A DNA stretch of 64,000 nucleotides from assembly GCF_051348905.1 (NCBI RefSeq), contig NC_135236.1, positions 669,456,889-669,520,888 of the forward strand. Direction: 5' to 3'. The notes below the pieces were generated by a model. It had not been told where the DNA came from. It saw nothing but the letters and a program-made list of their open reading frames with translations, and did no database searches. A program made the position numbers and the translations under genes. The stretch is from Ranitomeya variabilis (Eukaryota; Chordata; Amphibia; Anura; Dendrobatidae). Within the stretch, counting starts at the first letter, position 1. Each line of letters begins with the position of its first letter. This document shows positions 1-9,090 of this stretch, one piece after another.

Positions 1-216
1 GAGGATCTAAGGTTGCGTGTAGGTAAGTACCGGGAGACCATGTCACCATACCTCCCAACTTTAGGGGAAGGGAAAGAGGGGCAAAGTCAGCGGCGCGCGT
101 AGCGCGCCGCGGCAAATTTTAGGCCACACCCATTTCACAACTAGCCACGCCCCAACCACACCCATTTAGCACTTCTGATCACAATGTTTCGTTAACAATA
201 ATTATGAACAAAAAAA

Positions 217-470
217 TATGGCCACACACGACGCTCCATACTGTACAATGGCCATTGGCCACATTATGCTCCATACTGTATAATGGCCCCACATGATGCT
301 GCGTACAGTATACTTGCCCCACGTGATGGTCCATACAGTATAATGGCGCCACATGATGCTTTGTACAGTATAATGGCCCCACACGATGCTGGGTATAGTA
401 TAATGGCCACACAATGCTGGGTACAGTATAATGGCCCCACACAATGCTGGGTGCAGTATAATGGCCACAC
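217..470. repeat. ~30-bp minisatellite inside the hAT element
   Basis: About eight imperfect units of roughly 30 bp run through here, each with a core like gtataatggccccacatgat followed by a gctccatac-type stretch. Overlapping open frames on both strands are by-products of a unit length close to a multiple of three. The unit resembles the minisatellites near 57-60 kb and 63.8 kb. Confidence 0.8.
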
Positions 471-643
471 ATGGTTACCCCACCCCCATCATTGCCTTCT
501 CCATCAGTACACACAAACACCTTTCACCGCGCTCCCTCGCAGCAGCCGGCAGCTTCCACTCCCACGGCGCTGAATGGTGTCATCCAGCTGCGCCGCTGAC
601 TGCTGTATCCAGCATTACAGCTCAGTCCCCATAGAATGTAATA

Positions 644-790
644 CAGCACAGCCCCATAGAATATAATGCTGCACAGCCCCCATAGAATGTAACGCAGGCA
701 GGTGGCAGCCCCCATAGAATGTAACGCAGGCAGGTGGCAGCCCCCATAGAATGTAACGCAGGCAGGTGGCAGCCCCCATAGAATGTAAGG
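644..790. repeat. ~32-bp minisatellite inside the hAT element
   Basis: Four to five units are built on ccccatagaatgtaacgcag followed by gcaggtggcag. The middle three are almost identical. The block lies inside the hAT element and is separate from the block at 217-470. Confidence 0.8.
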
Positions 791-1343
791 GGTGCTGCAC
801 CAGGTTGGTGGAGAATCCGATGGATGGGTACCAGGGGGAGAGTGGGAGCGGGGTGCGCGCACCATGGGGAGACAAAGTTTAGTTTGTCAGTCCTCCTATG
901 CTGTCAGAGTCTCTGCTGTAACCGCAGCAGGGCAGCGCTGCATGGAGAGGGGGAGAGACACATACATTCACTTACAGTCTGGAGATCCGCTCGCTGCTCC
1001 CGCGGTCACACAGACACGGAGTGTCTCACAACTCTGCCCCCGTGCCAGAAACCAGTCCGGGTGCTGCCGCTCTGTCCTCAGAGTCCGCCCACGTCTATAG
1101 TTGAGGAGGAAGCCGGAGGCGGGCGGTGAGGCAACTCAAGGGGGCGTGGCTACAACGCAGTCCCAGGGAACGGAACGAACAGCGGGTACTAATCGGGCTC
1201 TCTCTACGTCCCGGAAGTGGGCGGGGCTTCACCGGCGGCCGCAAATTCGGGATTTTAAATGCCCGAAGCGGGACAGCGGGACCCCGGTGCCAAAGCGGGA
1301 CTGTCACGCTGAAATCGGGACGGTTGGGAGGTATGCATGTCAC

Positions 1344-1590
1344 AGATGTATGGAGGAGACTGGTTGACTTTAGGGGGTGAATAGTTATGCATACTGAAGT
1401 TTCCAGTTATTGTGTCCCATTTTTTGCTTGCTTCACAAGGAAAAGAAAACCAAATGTCTGCAGTTGTAGGCATGTTCTTTACGTGAACTAATGCAAACCC
1501 TAAAAAAAACCCAGTCAACTTCTAGGTTGTGAGGGAGCAAAACATGAAAAATGCCAAAGGGGTGAATACTTTCCCAAGCCACTGAATATA
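1344..1590. mobile_element. Tc1-like transposon end (fragment)
   Basis: The stretch includes agggggtgaatagttatgca (from about 1372) and ends with ggggtgaatactttcccaag, followed by a cactg-like terminus. These phrases resemble the subterminal and terminal parts of fish and frog Tc1-like elements. The hAT element interrupts it, and bases 1-38 may be the other side of the same host sequence. No transposase frame remains. The family call is from recall of typical end sequences. Confidence 0.45.
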
Positions 1591-1703
1591 CCCAAAAGGT
1601 GTTTGTGCCAAAAAGGACTGAGGACAGGTTCAAATTCCATTTAGGCTGGAGATAAGAACAATAGGCACCACACCACAGGACAGACAATGGCCTTCCTGCC
1701 TAA

Positions 1704-2408
1704 AGGTACCGTCACATTAAGCGACGCTGCAGCGATAGCGACAACGATGCCGATCGCTGCAGCGTCGCTGTTTGGTCGCTGGAGAGCTGTCACACAGACC
1801 GCTCTCCAGCGACCAACGATGCCGAGGTCCCCGGGTAACCAGGGTAAACATCGGGTTGCTAAGCGCAGGGCCGCGCTTAGTAACCCGATGTTTACCCTGG
1901 TTACCAGCGTAAAAGTAAAAAAAACAAACAGTACATGCTCACCTGCGCGTCCCCCAGCCTCTGCTTCCTGACACTGACTGAGCTCCGGCCCTAACAGCAG
2001 AGCGGTGACGTCACCGCTGTGCTTTCACTTTCACTTTAGGGCCGGATCTCAGTCAGAGCAGGAAGCAGACGCTGGGAGACGCGCAGGTGAGCATGTACTG
2101 TTTGTTTTTTTTACTTTTACGCTGGTAACCAGGGTAAACATCGGGTTACTAAGCGCGGCCCTGCGCTTAGTAACCCGATGTTTACCCTGGTTACCAGTGT
2201 AAAACATCGCTGGTATCGTTGCTTTTGGTGTCAAACACAACGATACACGGCGATCGGACGACCAAATAAAGTTCTGGACTTTATTCAGCGACCAGCGACA
2301 TCACAGCAGGATCCTGATCGCTGCTGCGTGTCAAACTAAACGATATCGCTAGCGAGGACGCTGCAACGTCACGGATCGCTAGCGATATCGTTTAGTGTGA
2401 CGGTACCT
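1704..2408. mobile_element. Foldback MITE, AGGTACC family, copy 1
   Basis: The ends are AGGTACCGTCAC and its inverse, flanked by TAA (1701-1703 and 2409-2411). A 3-bp T-W-A duplication points to the PIF/Harbinger superfamily. The element is almost one large palindrome. Each half carries a 72-bp perfect or near-perfect inner palindrome (first one 1834-1905, opening ggtaaccagggtaaacatcg). The centre is TGACGTCA (2006-2013), followed by ctttcactttcacttt. No coding capacity. It lies about 330 bp upstream of the start codon of TRIM gene 1. Confidence 0.75.
2006..2037. promoter_or_regulatory. Candidate CRE plus IRF-type motif in MITE copy 1
   Basis: TGACGTCA at 2006-2013 is a perfect CRE/ATF octamer. 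At about 2022-2037 the minus strand reads AAAGTGAAAGTGAAAG, which fits the IRF-binding pattern of repeated GAAA spaced by two bases. The pair is about 700 bp upstream of the start codon of TRIM gene 1. The match is seen in the sequence; any regulatory role is inference. Confidence 0.4.
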
Positions 2409-2680
2409 TAACAGATTTTATGACCCCCACAGCACATGGTCTATCTCTTTGAAAACCTTTAGTGCTATCCAGTGTTTGGGGATCAAATTGTGAGTTCAGT
2501 CATTCATATTATACGTATTATCGATATTGTCCATGTCAGCTTTCAATACATTCACTCTTTATATGTGACCACAATGTAGACACGAAATTTAAGGAGATAT
2601 AAGATGTGATTTCCACAAGTGTCCATTAACAGGTTAATAGTAAGTGACCTTCTGCTCTTCAGCCCTCCCCTGTGTACACA

Positions 2681-2688
2681 ATATAAAG
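2681..2688 (+). promoter_or_regulatory. TATA box of TRIM gene 1
   Basis: ATATAAAG lies 53 bp before the start codon, in a segment shared with TRIM gene 2 (both have gtgtacaca before it and gcccttttgagcggga-like sequence after it). Transcription would start near 2710 and give a very short 5' leader. In TRIM gene 2 the aligned bases read atttcaag. Confidence 0.55.
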
Positions 2689-2740
2689 CCCACCCTTTTG
2701 AGCGGGAGAGAATTGTAGTTTCTTTCCTCTTCAGTCAGCC

Positions 2741-4330
2741 ATGGCTTCTGCTGATCTGAGAGAAGAGCTGGACTGCTCCATCTGTCTGAGCACTTATACA
2801 GATCCTGTAATGCTGAGATGTGGACACAACTTCTGCCGAGTCTGTATTGATCGTGTGTTGGCTACACAGGACGAGTCTGGAGTTTATTCCTGTCCTGACT
2901 GCAGAGAAGAGTTTCAGGAGAGGCCGGCACTGATGAGGGACTTTGCGCTTTGTAAGATTGTGAAGAATTTCCAGCAAACTGACCAACATCAGGAGGAGAT
3001 CACCGGGATCTGCTGCACTTACTGTGTGGACTCTCTTGTATCTGCTGTTAGATCCTGTCTACTTTGTGAGGCTTCTATGTGTGATAAACACCTGAGGGTT
3101 CACAGCAAATCACCAGAACACGTCTTATCTGAGCCCGGCACTTCTCTGGAGAAAAGGAAATGTTCTGTCCATAAGAAGATCCTGGAATATTACTGCACTG
3201 AGGACGCTGCTTGTATCTGTGTGTCCTGCAGTTTGGCCGGGGAACATCGGGGACATCGGGTGGAGATGCTGGATGAGGCCTCTAAGAAGAAGAAGAAGAA
3301 ATTGAGAAATGTTCTGCAGAAACTGACAACAAAGAGAGAAAAGACAGAGAGAAGAGTCCAGAGTCTGGAGGAGCGCAGGAGAAAAGCTCAAGAAAAAGCA
3401 GCTGGAAAAGCCGAGAGAGTCACTGCCTTGTGTACAGACATCAGAAGAGGGGTGGACGACCTGGAGAAGAAGGTCCTCGGTGAGATCTCCAGGCAGGAAA
3501 AGGAAGAGTCACTGTCACTGTCTGCTCTGATCCATCAGCTGGAAATAAAGAAGGACGAGCTGTCCAGGAAGATGAGACACATTGAGGAGCTGTGTAACAT
3601 GACGGATCCACTGACTGTCTTACAGGAACCAGACACCGGTGACTTGTGTGATCCTGAGGAGGAGGGCGGTGATGAGGACACAGGGGGACATGATAAACAG
3701 CCCCATCATGGAAATGCCCAAGATGTGGCTGTGGTCGCATACACATTACTCACATTATTTGACGTAGTATCAGGTATAAGGAGCGGCATCTATGTGGAGG
3801 GTCCTGCAGACATATTACTGGATCTAGACACAGCTGCTAATAATGTCCATATATCAGACGGCCTGAAAACTGCAACCGGTACACAAGAGAATCAGAAACG
3901 TCCAGAAACAGCAGAGAGATTCCACAATAATAATCAGGTGATGAGCAGGAATGGATTTACCTCAGGACGACATTACTGGGATGTGGAGATCAGTAGATCA
4001 GGGAGTTGGATGGTGGGGATGTGTTATCCCAGTACAGACAGGAGGGGGCGTCAGTCAGTACTTGGAAATAATAACAAGTCCTGGAGTTTGTGGAAGAGAT
4101 ATTATAATAATCAGTATTCAGTGAGACATGACTGGAAAGAGATCCTGTTACCTGACAAGATCTCCAGTGATAGATTCAGGATATGTCTGGATTATGAGGC
4201 CGGGCAGTTGTCCTTTTATGAGCTGTGTGACCCCATCAGGCACTTACACACCTTCACTGCCACCTTCTCCGAGCCCCTTCATGCTGCAGTATGTGTATAT
4301 GATGGTTGTTTGACAATAAAGAAAACATGA
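2741..4330 (+). CDS. TRIM-type E3 ubiquitin ligase (RING, B-boxes, coiled coil, PRY-SPRY), copy 1
   Basis: A single-exon 529-residue protein. The RING spans residues 12-54 with Cys12, Cys15, Cys27, His29, Cys32, Cys35, Cys51 and Cys54 all present. A first B-box lies near 91-127. The second B-box has Cys141, His144, Cys152, Asp155, Cys160, Cys163, His169 and His172. A charged coiled coil runs from about 180 to 300, an acidic linker follows, and a PRY-SPRY domain covers about 350-529, with GRHYWDVEI and LDYEAGQLSFYEL. By family this is a ubiquitin ligase whose SPRY domain chooses the target; many such TRIMs act in antiviral defence. The start codon sits in gccATGg and is shared by all three copies. 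An AATAAA (4315-4320) overlaps the last codons. It resembles TRIM25/TRIM39-like frog expansions, but no orthologue can be fixed. Confidence 0.9.
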   Translation: MASADLREELDCSICLSTYTDPVMLRCGHNFCRVCIDRVLATQDESGVYSCPDCREEFQERPALMRDFALCKIVKNFQQTDQHQEEITGICCTYCVDSLVSAVRSCLLCEASMCDKHLRVHSKSPEHVLSEPGTSLEKRKCSVHKKILEYYCTEDAACICVSCSLAGEHRGHRVEMLDEASKKKKKKLRNVLQKLTTKREKTERRVQSLEERRRKAQEKAAGKAERVTALCTDIRRGVDDLEKKVLGEISRQEKEESLSLSALIHQLEIKKDELSRKMRHIEELCNMTDPLTVLQEPDTGDLCDPEEEGGDEDTGGHDKQPHHGNAQDVAVVAYTLLTLFDVVSGIRSGIYVEGPADILLDLDTAANNVHISDGLKTATGTQENQKRPETAERFHNNNQVMSRNGFTSGRHYWDVEISRSGSWMVGMCYPSTDRRGRQSVLGNNNKSWSLWKRYYNNQYSVRHDWKEILLPDKISSDRFRICLDYEAGQLSFYELCDPIRHLHTFTATFSEPLHAAVCVYDGCLTIKKT

Positions 4331-4671
4331 GAGTCAGTGACAGGTGATAATATCTATAGACGGGGTGTGTAATTACTGAGACTTTTGGCCACAAGTTTTT
4401 TAATCTCTTCCTGACATGGCCAATTTCTATTTTTGTGGTTTTTATTTTTTTCCTCCCCTTTTTTCAATAACCATAGCGTTTTTATTTTTTCTGTCCCCAT
4501 AGATGTATGGGGGATTGTTTTTTGCAGGATGAGTTGTATTTTGGAAATACACCATTCATTTTACCATATCGTGTAATGAAAATGGGGAAAATTCCAAGTG
4601 TGTTGAAATTGTGATCAAAACTGCAGTTCAGGCATTCTGTTTTGGTAATTGTTTTGACTCTGTACATTTTA

Positions 4672-5428
4672 GGCTATGTTTCCACATAAAGGAAACGCTG
4701 CGGAGAGGTCACAGCTCCGCCTAAAGCGCTGCCCCCTTTTTTACACGCGGTAATTCCATGTTTTAATTGAACACATACGGAATCACCGCATTCTATACAT
4801 AGACTGTTATTTATCTTAGAGAAGAAAATGTCCAGCTTCACCGAATCCGTGAAAAAAAGTTTTCTTTATTTACAAACTTAAACATGGAGGATACAAACTT
4901 CAGCACAAACCACATGGGTAAGAATCTCAACACGTTTCTGGAAGACTAAGCTCCCTTAATCATGACAATGTCATGATTAAGGGAGCTTAGTCTCCAGAAA
5001 CGCGTTGAGATTCTTACCCATGTGGTTTGTGCTGAAGTTTGCATCCTCCATGTTTAAGTTTGTGAATAAAGAAAACTTTTTTTCATGGATTCGGTGAAGC
5101 TGGACGTTTTCTTCTCTTGGATTCTACACGCCTGGACACAGCGGGTCCGTGCTCCCGAAACTCAGCTTATGCATCACGGGTGAGCTGGTTTATATTCCTT
5201 CTCTTCATTGTTATTTATCTTGCAGAGACTGAGCATCTCCGCAAGATAAATAGACATGCTGCAGTCTATAAAGACGCGCCGCATGTACGGTTACGCAGGT
5301 CTGCCACGCATAGTGGAGATGGGATTTCATACAATCTCCACTATGCTGTAACATCTGGACTCTGCGGCACTACGCAGCGTCCAATCTGCAGCAAATACTG
5401 AACGAATCCTGGACGTGGAAACATACCC
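4672..5428. mobile_element. MITE, GGCTATGT…ACATACCC family, in the TRIM 1 flank
   Basis: The ends are GGCTATGTTTCCAC and GTGGAAACATACCC, with TTA on both sides (4669-4671 and 5429-5431). The paralogous flank of TRIM gene 2 near 21512 reads straight through (tgtacattttatggta) with a single TTA, so it is an empty-site control for the 3-bp duplication. A Penelope-like insertion sits inside. Non-coding. Confidence 0.75.
4818..5210 (+). mobile_element. Penelope-like inverted-repeat insertion in the MITE
   Basis: An 11-bp direct repeat, ttatttatctt, flanks it (4807-4817 and 5211-5221). Two arms of about 140 bp fold back around 4970. Sequence at the loop (catgattaagggagc then gaaacgcgttgag) resembles the ribozyme region of Penelope-like terminal repeats, but the conserved core is altered. 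No coding sequence. Family call is moderate. Confidence 0.5.
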
Positions 5429-6436
5429 TTATGGTAACAAAATGACCTGCAGTACAGTTCTCATCAGTATGATTACGACGATACCAAACTTGCATTTTTT
5501 TTCTGATTGTGTTGTCATTTTCTGAGACCCATTGTGTTTTTTTTAGGTTGATGGAGCTGTGTGAGGGCTTAATTTTTGCAGGGCAACACAGTGTTTATAT
5601 TGATACCATTTTGGTATAGATATGACATTTTGATCGCTCCTTACAGCATTATTTTGCGGTGTTGCAGCAACCAAAAAAGGCGCAATTGTGTCATTTTTTA
5701 TTTTTTTCTTTTGACTGTGTTTACCAATTGCTTTAATTATTTTTATATTTTGATAGATTTGACTTTTATGGATGCGGCAACATGACATATATGTTTTTTT
5801 TGTTTTTTTTTTTAAATGGGAAAAGAGGGGTGATTGAATTTTTAAGATTTTCTTGTATTATTTTTCATATTTTTGAAAACTGTTCTTTTTTTTACTTTCT
5901 TACTATTTTTATTAGTGCCCTTATGGGACTTGAACCTGTGATTGCCTGATCACTTATGCTGTATATAGAAATACCACTGTATTGCTGCATATTGTAAAAA
6001 TCATAGTCTCCTTTACAGCCCGGCCACAAGAAGGGTTTCACAGGACCTCTGTGATGACAGACAGGAGGTCTTCAGTCCACCCTTGGATCTCATAGTCAGC
6101 CATCGGCGTCCTGCGATGGCGTCACGGGGGCTCCGATGGGTGAATACAATGACGAGCCCCCATGCCGACGCTGTGAAGAAGGTTCCATCCCTTTACCCCA
6201 CAGATTGCTTCAATGTCAAGTTCTTTTCATATAGAACATTTTTGTTCTTGGTGTCACAGTGATTGTACTTTACCTCCTACATGTTCAGGGTCCGTTCCTT
6301 CTATTAACCCTTTGTCTGTTGATTAGAAATAAATCTCTATTAATAAATTGACTATAGATTTCTGAGCGCTGTCATTCTGGTCCCTTAATTCATTTTACCA
6401 TGAGCCCTTTACATTCTGTATGTGATGTATCATATA

Positions 6437-7260
6437 AATGGCCGGCATCAGCCCCCGGCGCACCAGAGCAAGTACCGGGCCCTGGACAAATGGGGGGCCC
6501 ACTTGCGGCTGGGATACCAGGAAATCTGGGCCCTTCCCCAGCAGCTGTGCAGGGCCACAAGTTTATTCGGCACTGCTTGAGCTGTCGCTTAAACAAACAT
6601 GGCCGCCCACAGTGCGCTGTGCGGCTGTGTCTGTTAGTAATGACGCGGCCGGGCCGACACACAAGCAAAATTAAAGGCACAATGCCGGCCCGGGCCGATC
6701 ATTAGTAGCAGACACAGCCGCAGAGTGCACTGTTTATGTATATCTGTTTAAGTGACGGCCATCAAGCAGCGCGCCCTCCATAGCCACATGCCAGAGGAGC
6801 CTGATGGGCGACAAGCCTGGGGGAGGTGAGTGAGGCTTGTGTCTGTCTGTATGATGTGCAGATCTGTGTATATCAGTGTGTATGACTGTATATATGTATG
6901 TATTTTTGTGAATTTGTCTTCAAATATATATATAATAATAATCTTTATTTTTATATAGCGCTAACATATTCCACAGCACTTTACAGGTTGCACACATTAT
7001 CATCACTGTCCCAAATTGGGCTCACAATCTAGATTCCCTATCACCATGTCTTTGGAGAACCTGGACAAAACCAACTCAAACACGGGGAGAACATGCAAAC
7101 TCCTTGCAGACGTTGTCCTTGGTGGGATTTGAACCCAGGACCCCAGCGCTGCAAGGCTGTAGTGCTAACCACTGAGCCACCGTGCTGCCCTATATGTACA
7201 TTTCTGCGTATTGTATGTGTGGCATGTCTGAGTACTGTATGTGTGCATGTATGTGTGTAG
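6437..7260. mobile_element. hAT-type element (5' part), copy of the one at 39366
   Basis: It starts aatggccggc after ATCATATA (6429-6436), the same host site as the copy at 39366-40079, so the insertion predates duplication of this flank. It shares the tcattagtagcagacacagc segment and the TG-rich minisatellite start. The 3' end is lost where a CR1 begins (about 7261). A SINE interrupts it. Confidence 0.6.
6932..7190 (-). mobile_element. tRNA-headed SINE with L2-like tail
   Basis: Read on the minus strand it opens gggcagcacggtggctcagt, with an A-box-like ggctcagtgg (7170-7179). A B-box-like gggttcaaatccc follows (7124-7136). It ends in a tail similar to L2 LINEs (…gtgctgtggaatatgttagc…, then tataaaaataaagattatta). 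About 259 bp. Flanking AT bases fit target-primed insertion. This is a common vertebrate SINE design of MIR/V-SINE type, not a functional tRNA gene. Confidence 0.85.
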
Positions 7261-8815
7261 GCCCCTTAAAAAACTGTGAGGAAAGAATGGTTGTAGATGA
7301 CGAGGAAATAGCTAATAAATTAAACACCTTCTTCTCCACGATATTCACGGTGGAAAATAAAATGCTAGGTGAAATCTCGAGAGACAAAGAAAACCCAATA
7401 TTAAGGGTCACCAATCTAACCCAAGAAGAGGTGCGAAACCGGCTAAATAAGATTAAAATAGATAAATCTCCGAGTCCGGGTGGCATACACCCACGAGTAC
7501 TAAGAGAACTAAGTAATGTATTAGACAAACCATTATTTCTTATACTTAGGGACTCTATATCGACGGAGTCTGTTCTACAGGACTGGCGCATAGCAAATGT
7601 GGTACCAATAATCAAAAAGGGCTCTAAAAGTGAACCTGGATATTATAGGCCAGTAAGTCTAACCTCTACTGTTGGTAAAATATTTGAAGGGGTTCTGAAG
7701 GATGTTATTCTGGATTATCTCAATGAGAATAACTGTTTAACTCCATATCAGCATGGGTTTATGAGGAATCGCTCCTGTCAAACCAATCTAATCAGTTTTT
7801 ATGAAGAGGTAAGCTATAGACTGGACCAAGGTGAGTTATTGGACGTGGTATATCTTGATTTTTCCAAAGCATTTGATACCGTGCCGCACAAGAGGTTGGT
7901 ACACAAAATGAGAATGCTTGGTCTGGGGGAAAATGTGTGTAAATGGGTTAGTAACTGGCTTAGTGATAGAAAGCAGATGGTGGTTATAAATGGTATATTC
8001 TCTACCTGGGTCGATATTTGCAGATGATACAAAACTATGTAAAGCAGTCAATACAAGAGAAGATAGTATTCTGCTACAGATGGACCTGGATAAGTTGTAA
8101 ACTTGGGCCAAAAGGTGGCAGATGAGGTTTAACAATGATAAATGTAAGGTTATACACATGGGAAGAAGGAATCAATACCACCATTACACGCTGCACGGGA
8201 AACCACTGGGTAAATCTGACATGGAGAAGGTCTTGGGGATCCTAGTTAATGATAAACTTACCTGGAGCAGCCAGTGCCAGACAGCAGCTGCCAAGGCAAA
8301 CAGGATCATGGGGTGCATTAAAAGAGGTCTGGGTACACATGATGAGAACATTATACTGCCTCTGTATAAATCCCTGGTTAGACTGGACATGGAGTACTGT
8401 GTACAGTTTTGGGCACCGGTGCTCAGGAAGGATATAATGGAACTAAAGCGAGTACAAAGTAGTGCAGCAAAATTAATAAAGGGGATGGGGGATTACAAAA
8501 CCCAGAGAGATTAGGATAATTGGGATTATTTAGTCTAGAAAAAAGACGACTGAGGGGTGATCTAATAACCATGTATAAGTTTATAAGGGGACAATATAAA
8601 TATCTCTCCGAGGATCTATTTTTACCAAGGAAGGTGATGGTCACAAGAGGGCATTCGATGTAGCTGGAGAAGAGAATGTTTTTCCACCAACATAGAAGAG
8701 GATTCTTTACTGTTAGGGCAGTGAAAATCTGGAATTGGTGGAGGGCAAAGAGCTATGCAAAGGTGCTGGCCAGGGCGGAGGAGAAGAGCAGATGGCATTT
8801 TGACAATTATTTATG
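7261..8815 (+). mobile_element. CR1-clade LINE, 5'-truncated, with deleted reverse transcriptase core
   Basis: The frame at about 7262-8027 carries reverse-transcriptase signatures of CR1: DKSPSPGGIHPRVLREL, DWRIANVVPI, YYRPVSLTSTVGKI, YQHGFMRNRSCQTNLI and VVYLDFSKAFDTVPHK. The part normally holding SGVPQGSVLGPLLF is missing near 8015, and the sequence jumps to FADDTKLC in another frame. A second frame (8122-8514) carries the C-terminal region (NDKCKVIHMG, LGILVNDKLTW). Typical CR1 3' sequence continues to about 8815. Broken by a deletion, frameshifts and stops. The same family lies at 22756-23239 and 37028-38095. Confidence 0.85.
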
Positions 8816-9087
8816 ACGTGGTGTCTTATATGTTTCTTCCCACAGGTTTTTTTCTCTCCTTTTTCTTTTTTTTTTTGGTGGTTCTTACTTCCTCAGCAAA
8901 AAGCAAAGTTTACAACTCTATTAGTGGTGAAAGAAGCTTGAAAGACACTACAGCGTATTGAGAACTCACTGTTTGCTTGCTTTAAGGTTTTAATATCTAT
9001 CCCCTTTCATATCTTTGCTGAGTCTTTTTGATTTACTTTCTACCCTTCTCTAACCACCTGAGAATCTCCTTTTAATCCCGAGAACCC
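8816..9087. other. Probable upstream part of the L1 element
   Basis: A pyrimidine-rich stretch with no gene. A MITE (9091-10377) separates it from the L1 endonuclease start at 10426, so it may be the leader of that L1. The assignment rests only on position. Confidence 0.3.
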
Positions 9088-9090
9088 TAA

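Larger units (their letters stand above)
47..1335. mobile_element. hAT-type non-autonomous DNA transposon
   Basis: The ends are inverted copies of catacctcccaac (47-59 and 1323-1335). They are flanked by a perfect 8-bp direct repeat, catgtcac (39-46 and 1336-1343). An 8-bp duplication is the hAT hallmark. No transposase is visible, so the copy is non-autonomous. The interior holds two minisatellite blocks (217-470 and 644-790) and GC-rich unique sequence. The perfect duplication implies a fairly young insertion. It appears to have landed in an older Tc1-like sequence. Confidence 0.8.
4331..6436. other. 3' flank of the TRIM gene 1 duplication unit
   Basis: No gene seen. Bases 4331-4670 and 5430-5690 align with 21186-21820 downstream of TRIM gene 2, so the flank was copied with the gene. 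The stretch 5690-6200 is AT-rich, then resembles dispersed frog repeat (…gggacttgaacctgtgatt…). Bases about 6210-6436 align with 63139-63360 downstream of TRIM gene 3 and, in part, with 39225-39365. A MITE (4672-5428) interrupts the flank. Confidence 0.6.

Noticed and set aside
283-573. Open frames on both strands at the window start
   Set aside because: Repeat-derived frames from the 30-bp minisatellite in the hAT element.
1704-2408. Kolobok/T2 assignment of the AGGTACC MITEs because some flanks read TTAA
   Set aside because: The TRIM paralogue empty site shows a 3-bp TAA duplication, and several copies have TTA or TAA without a full TTAA.
7124-7190. A tRNA-like stretch with A- and B-box motifs
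   Set aside because: It is the head of a SINE with an L2-like tail and is not a tRNA gene.
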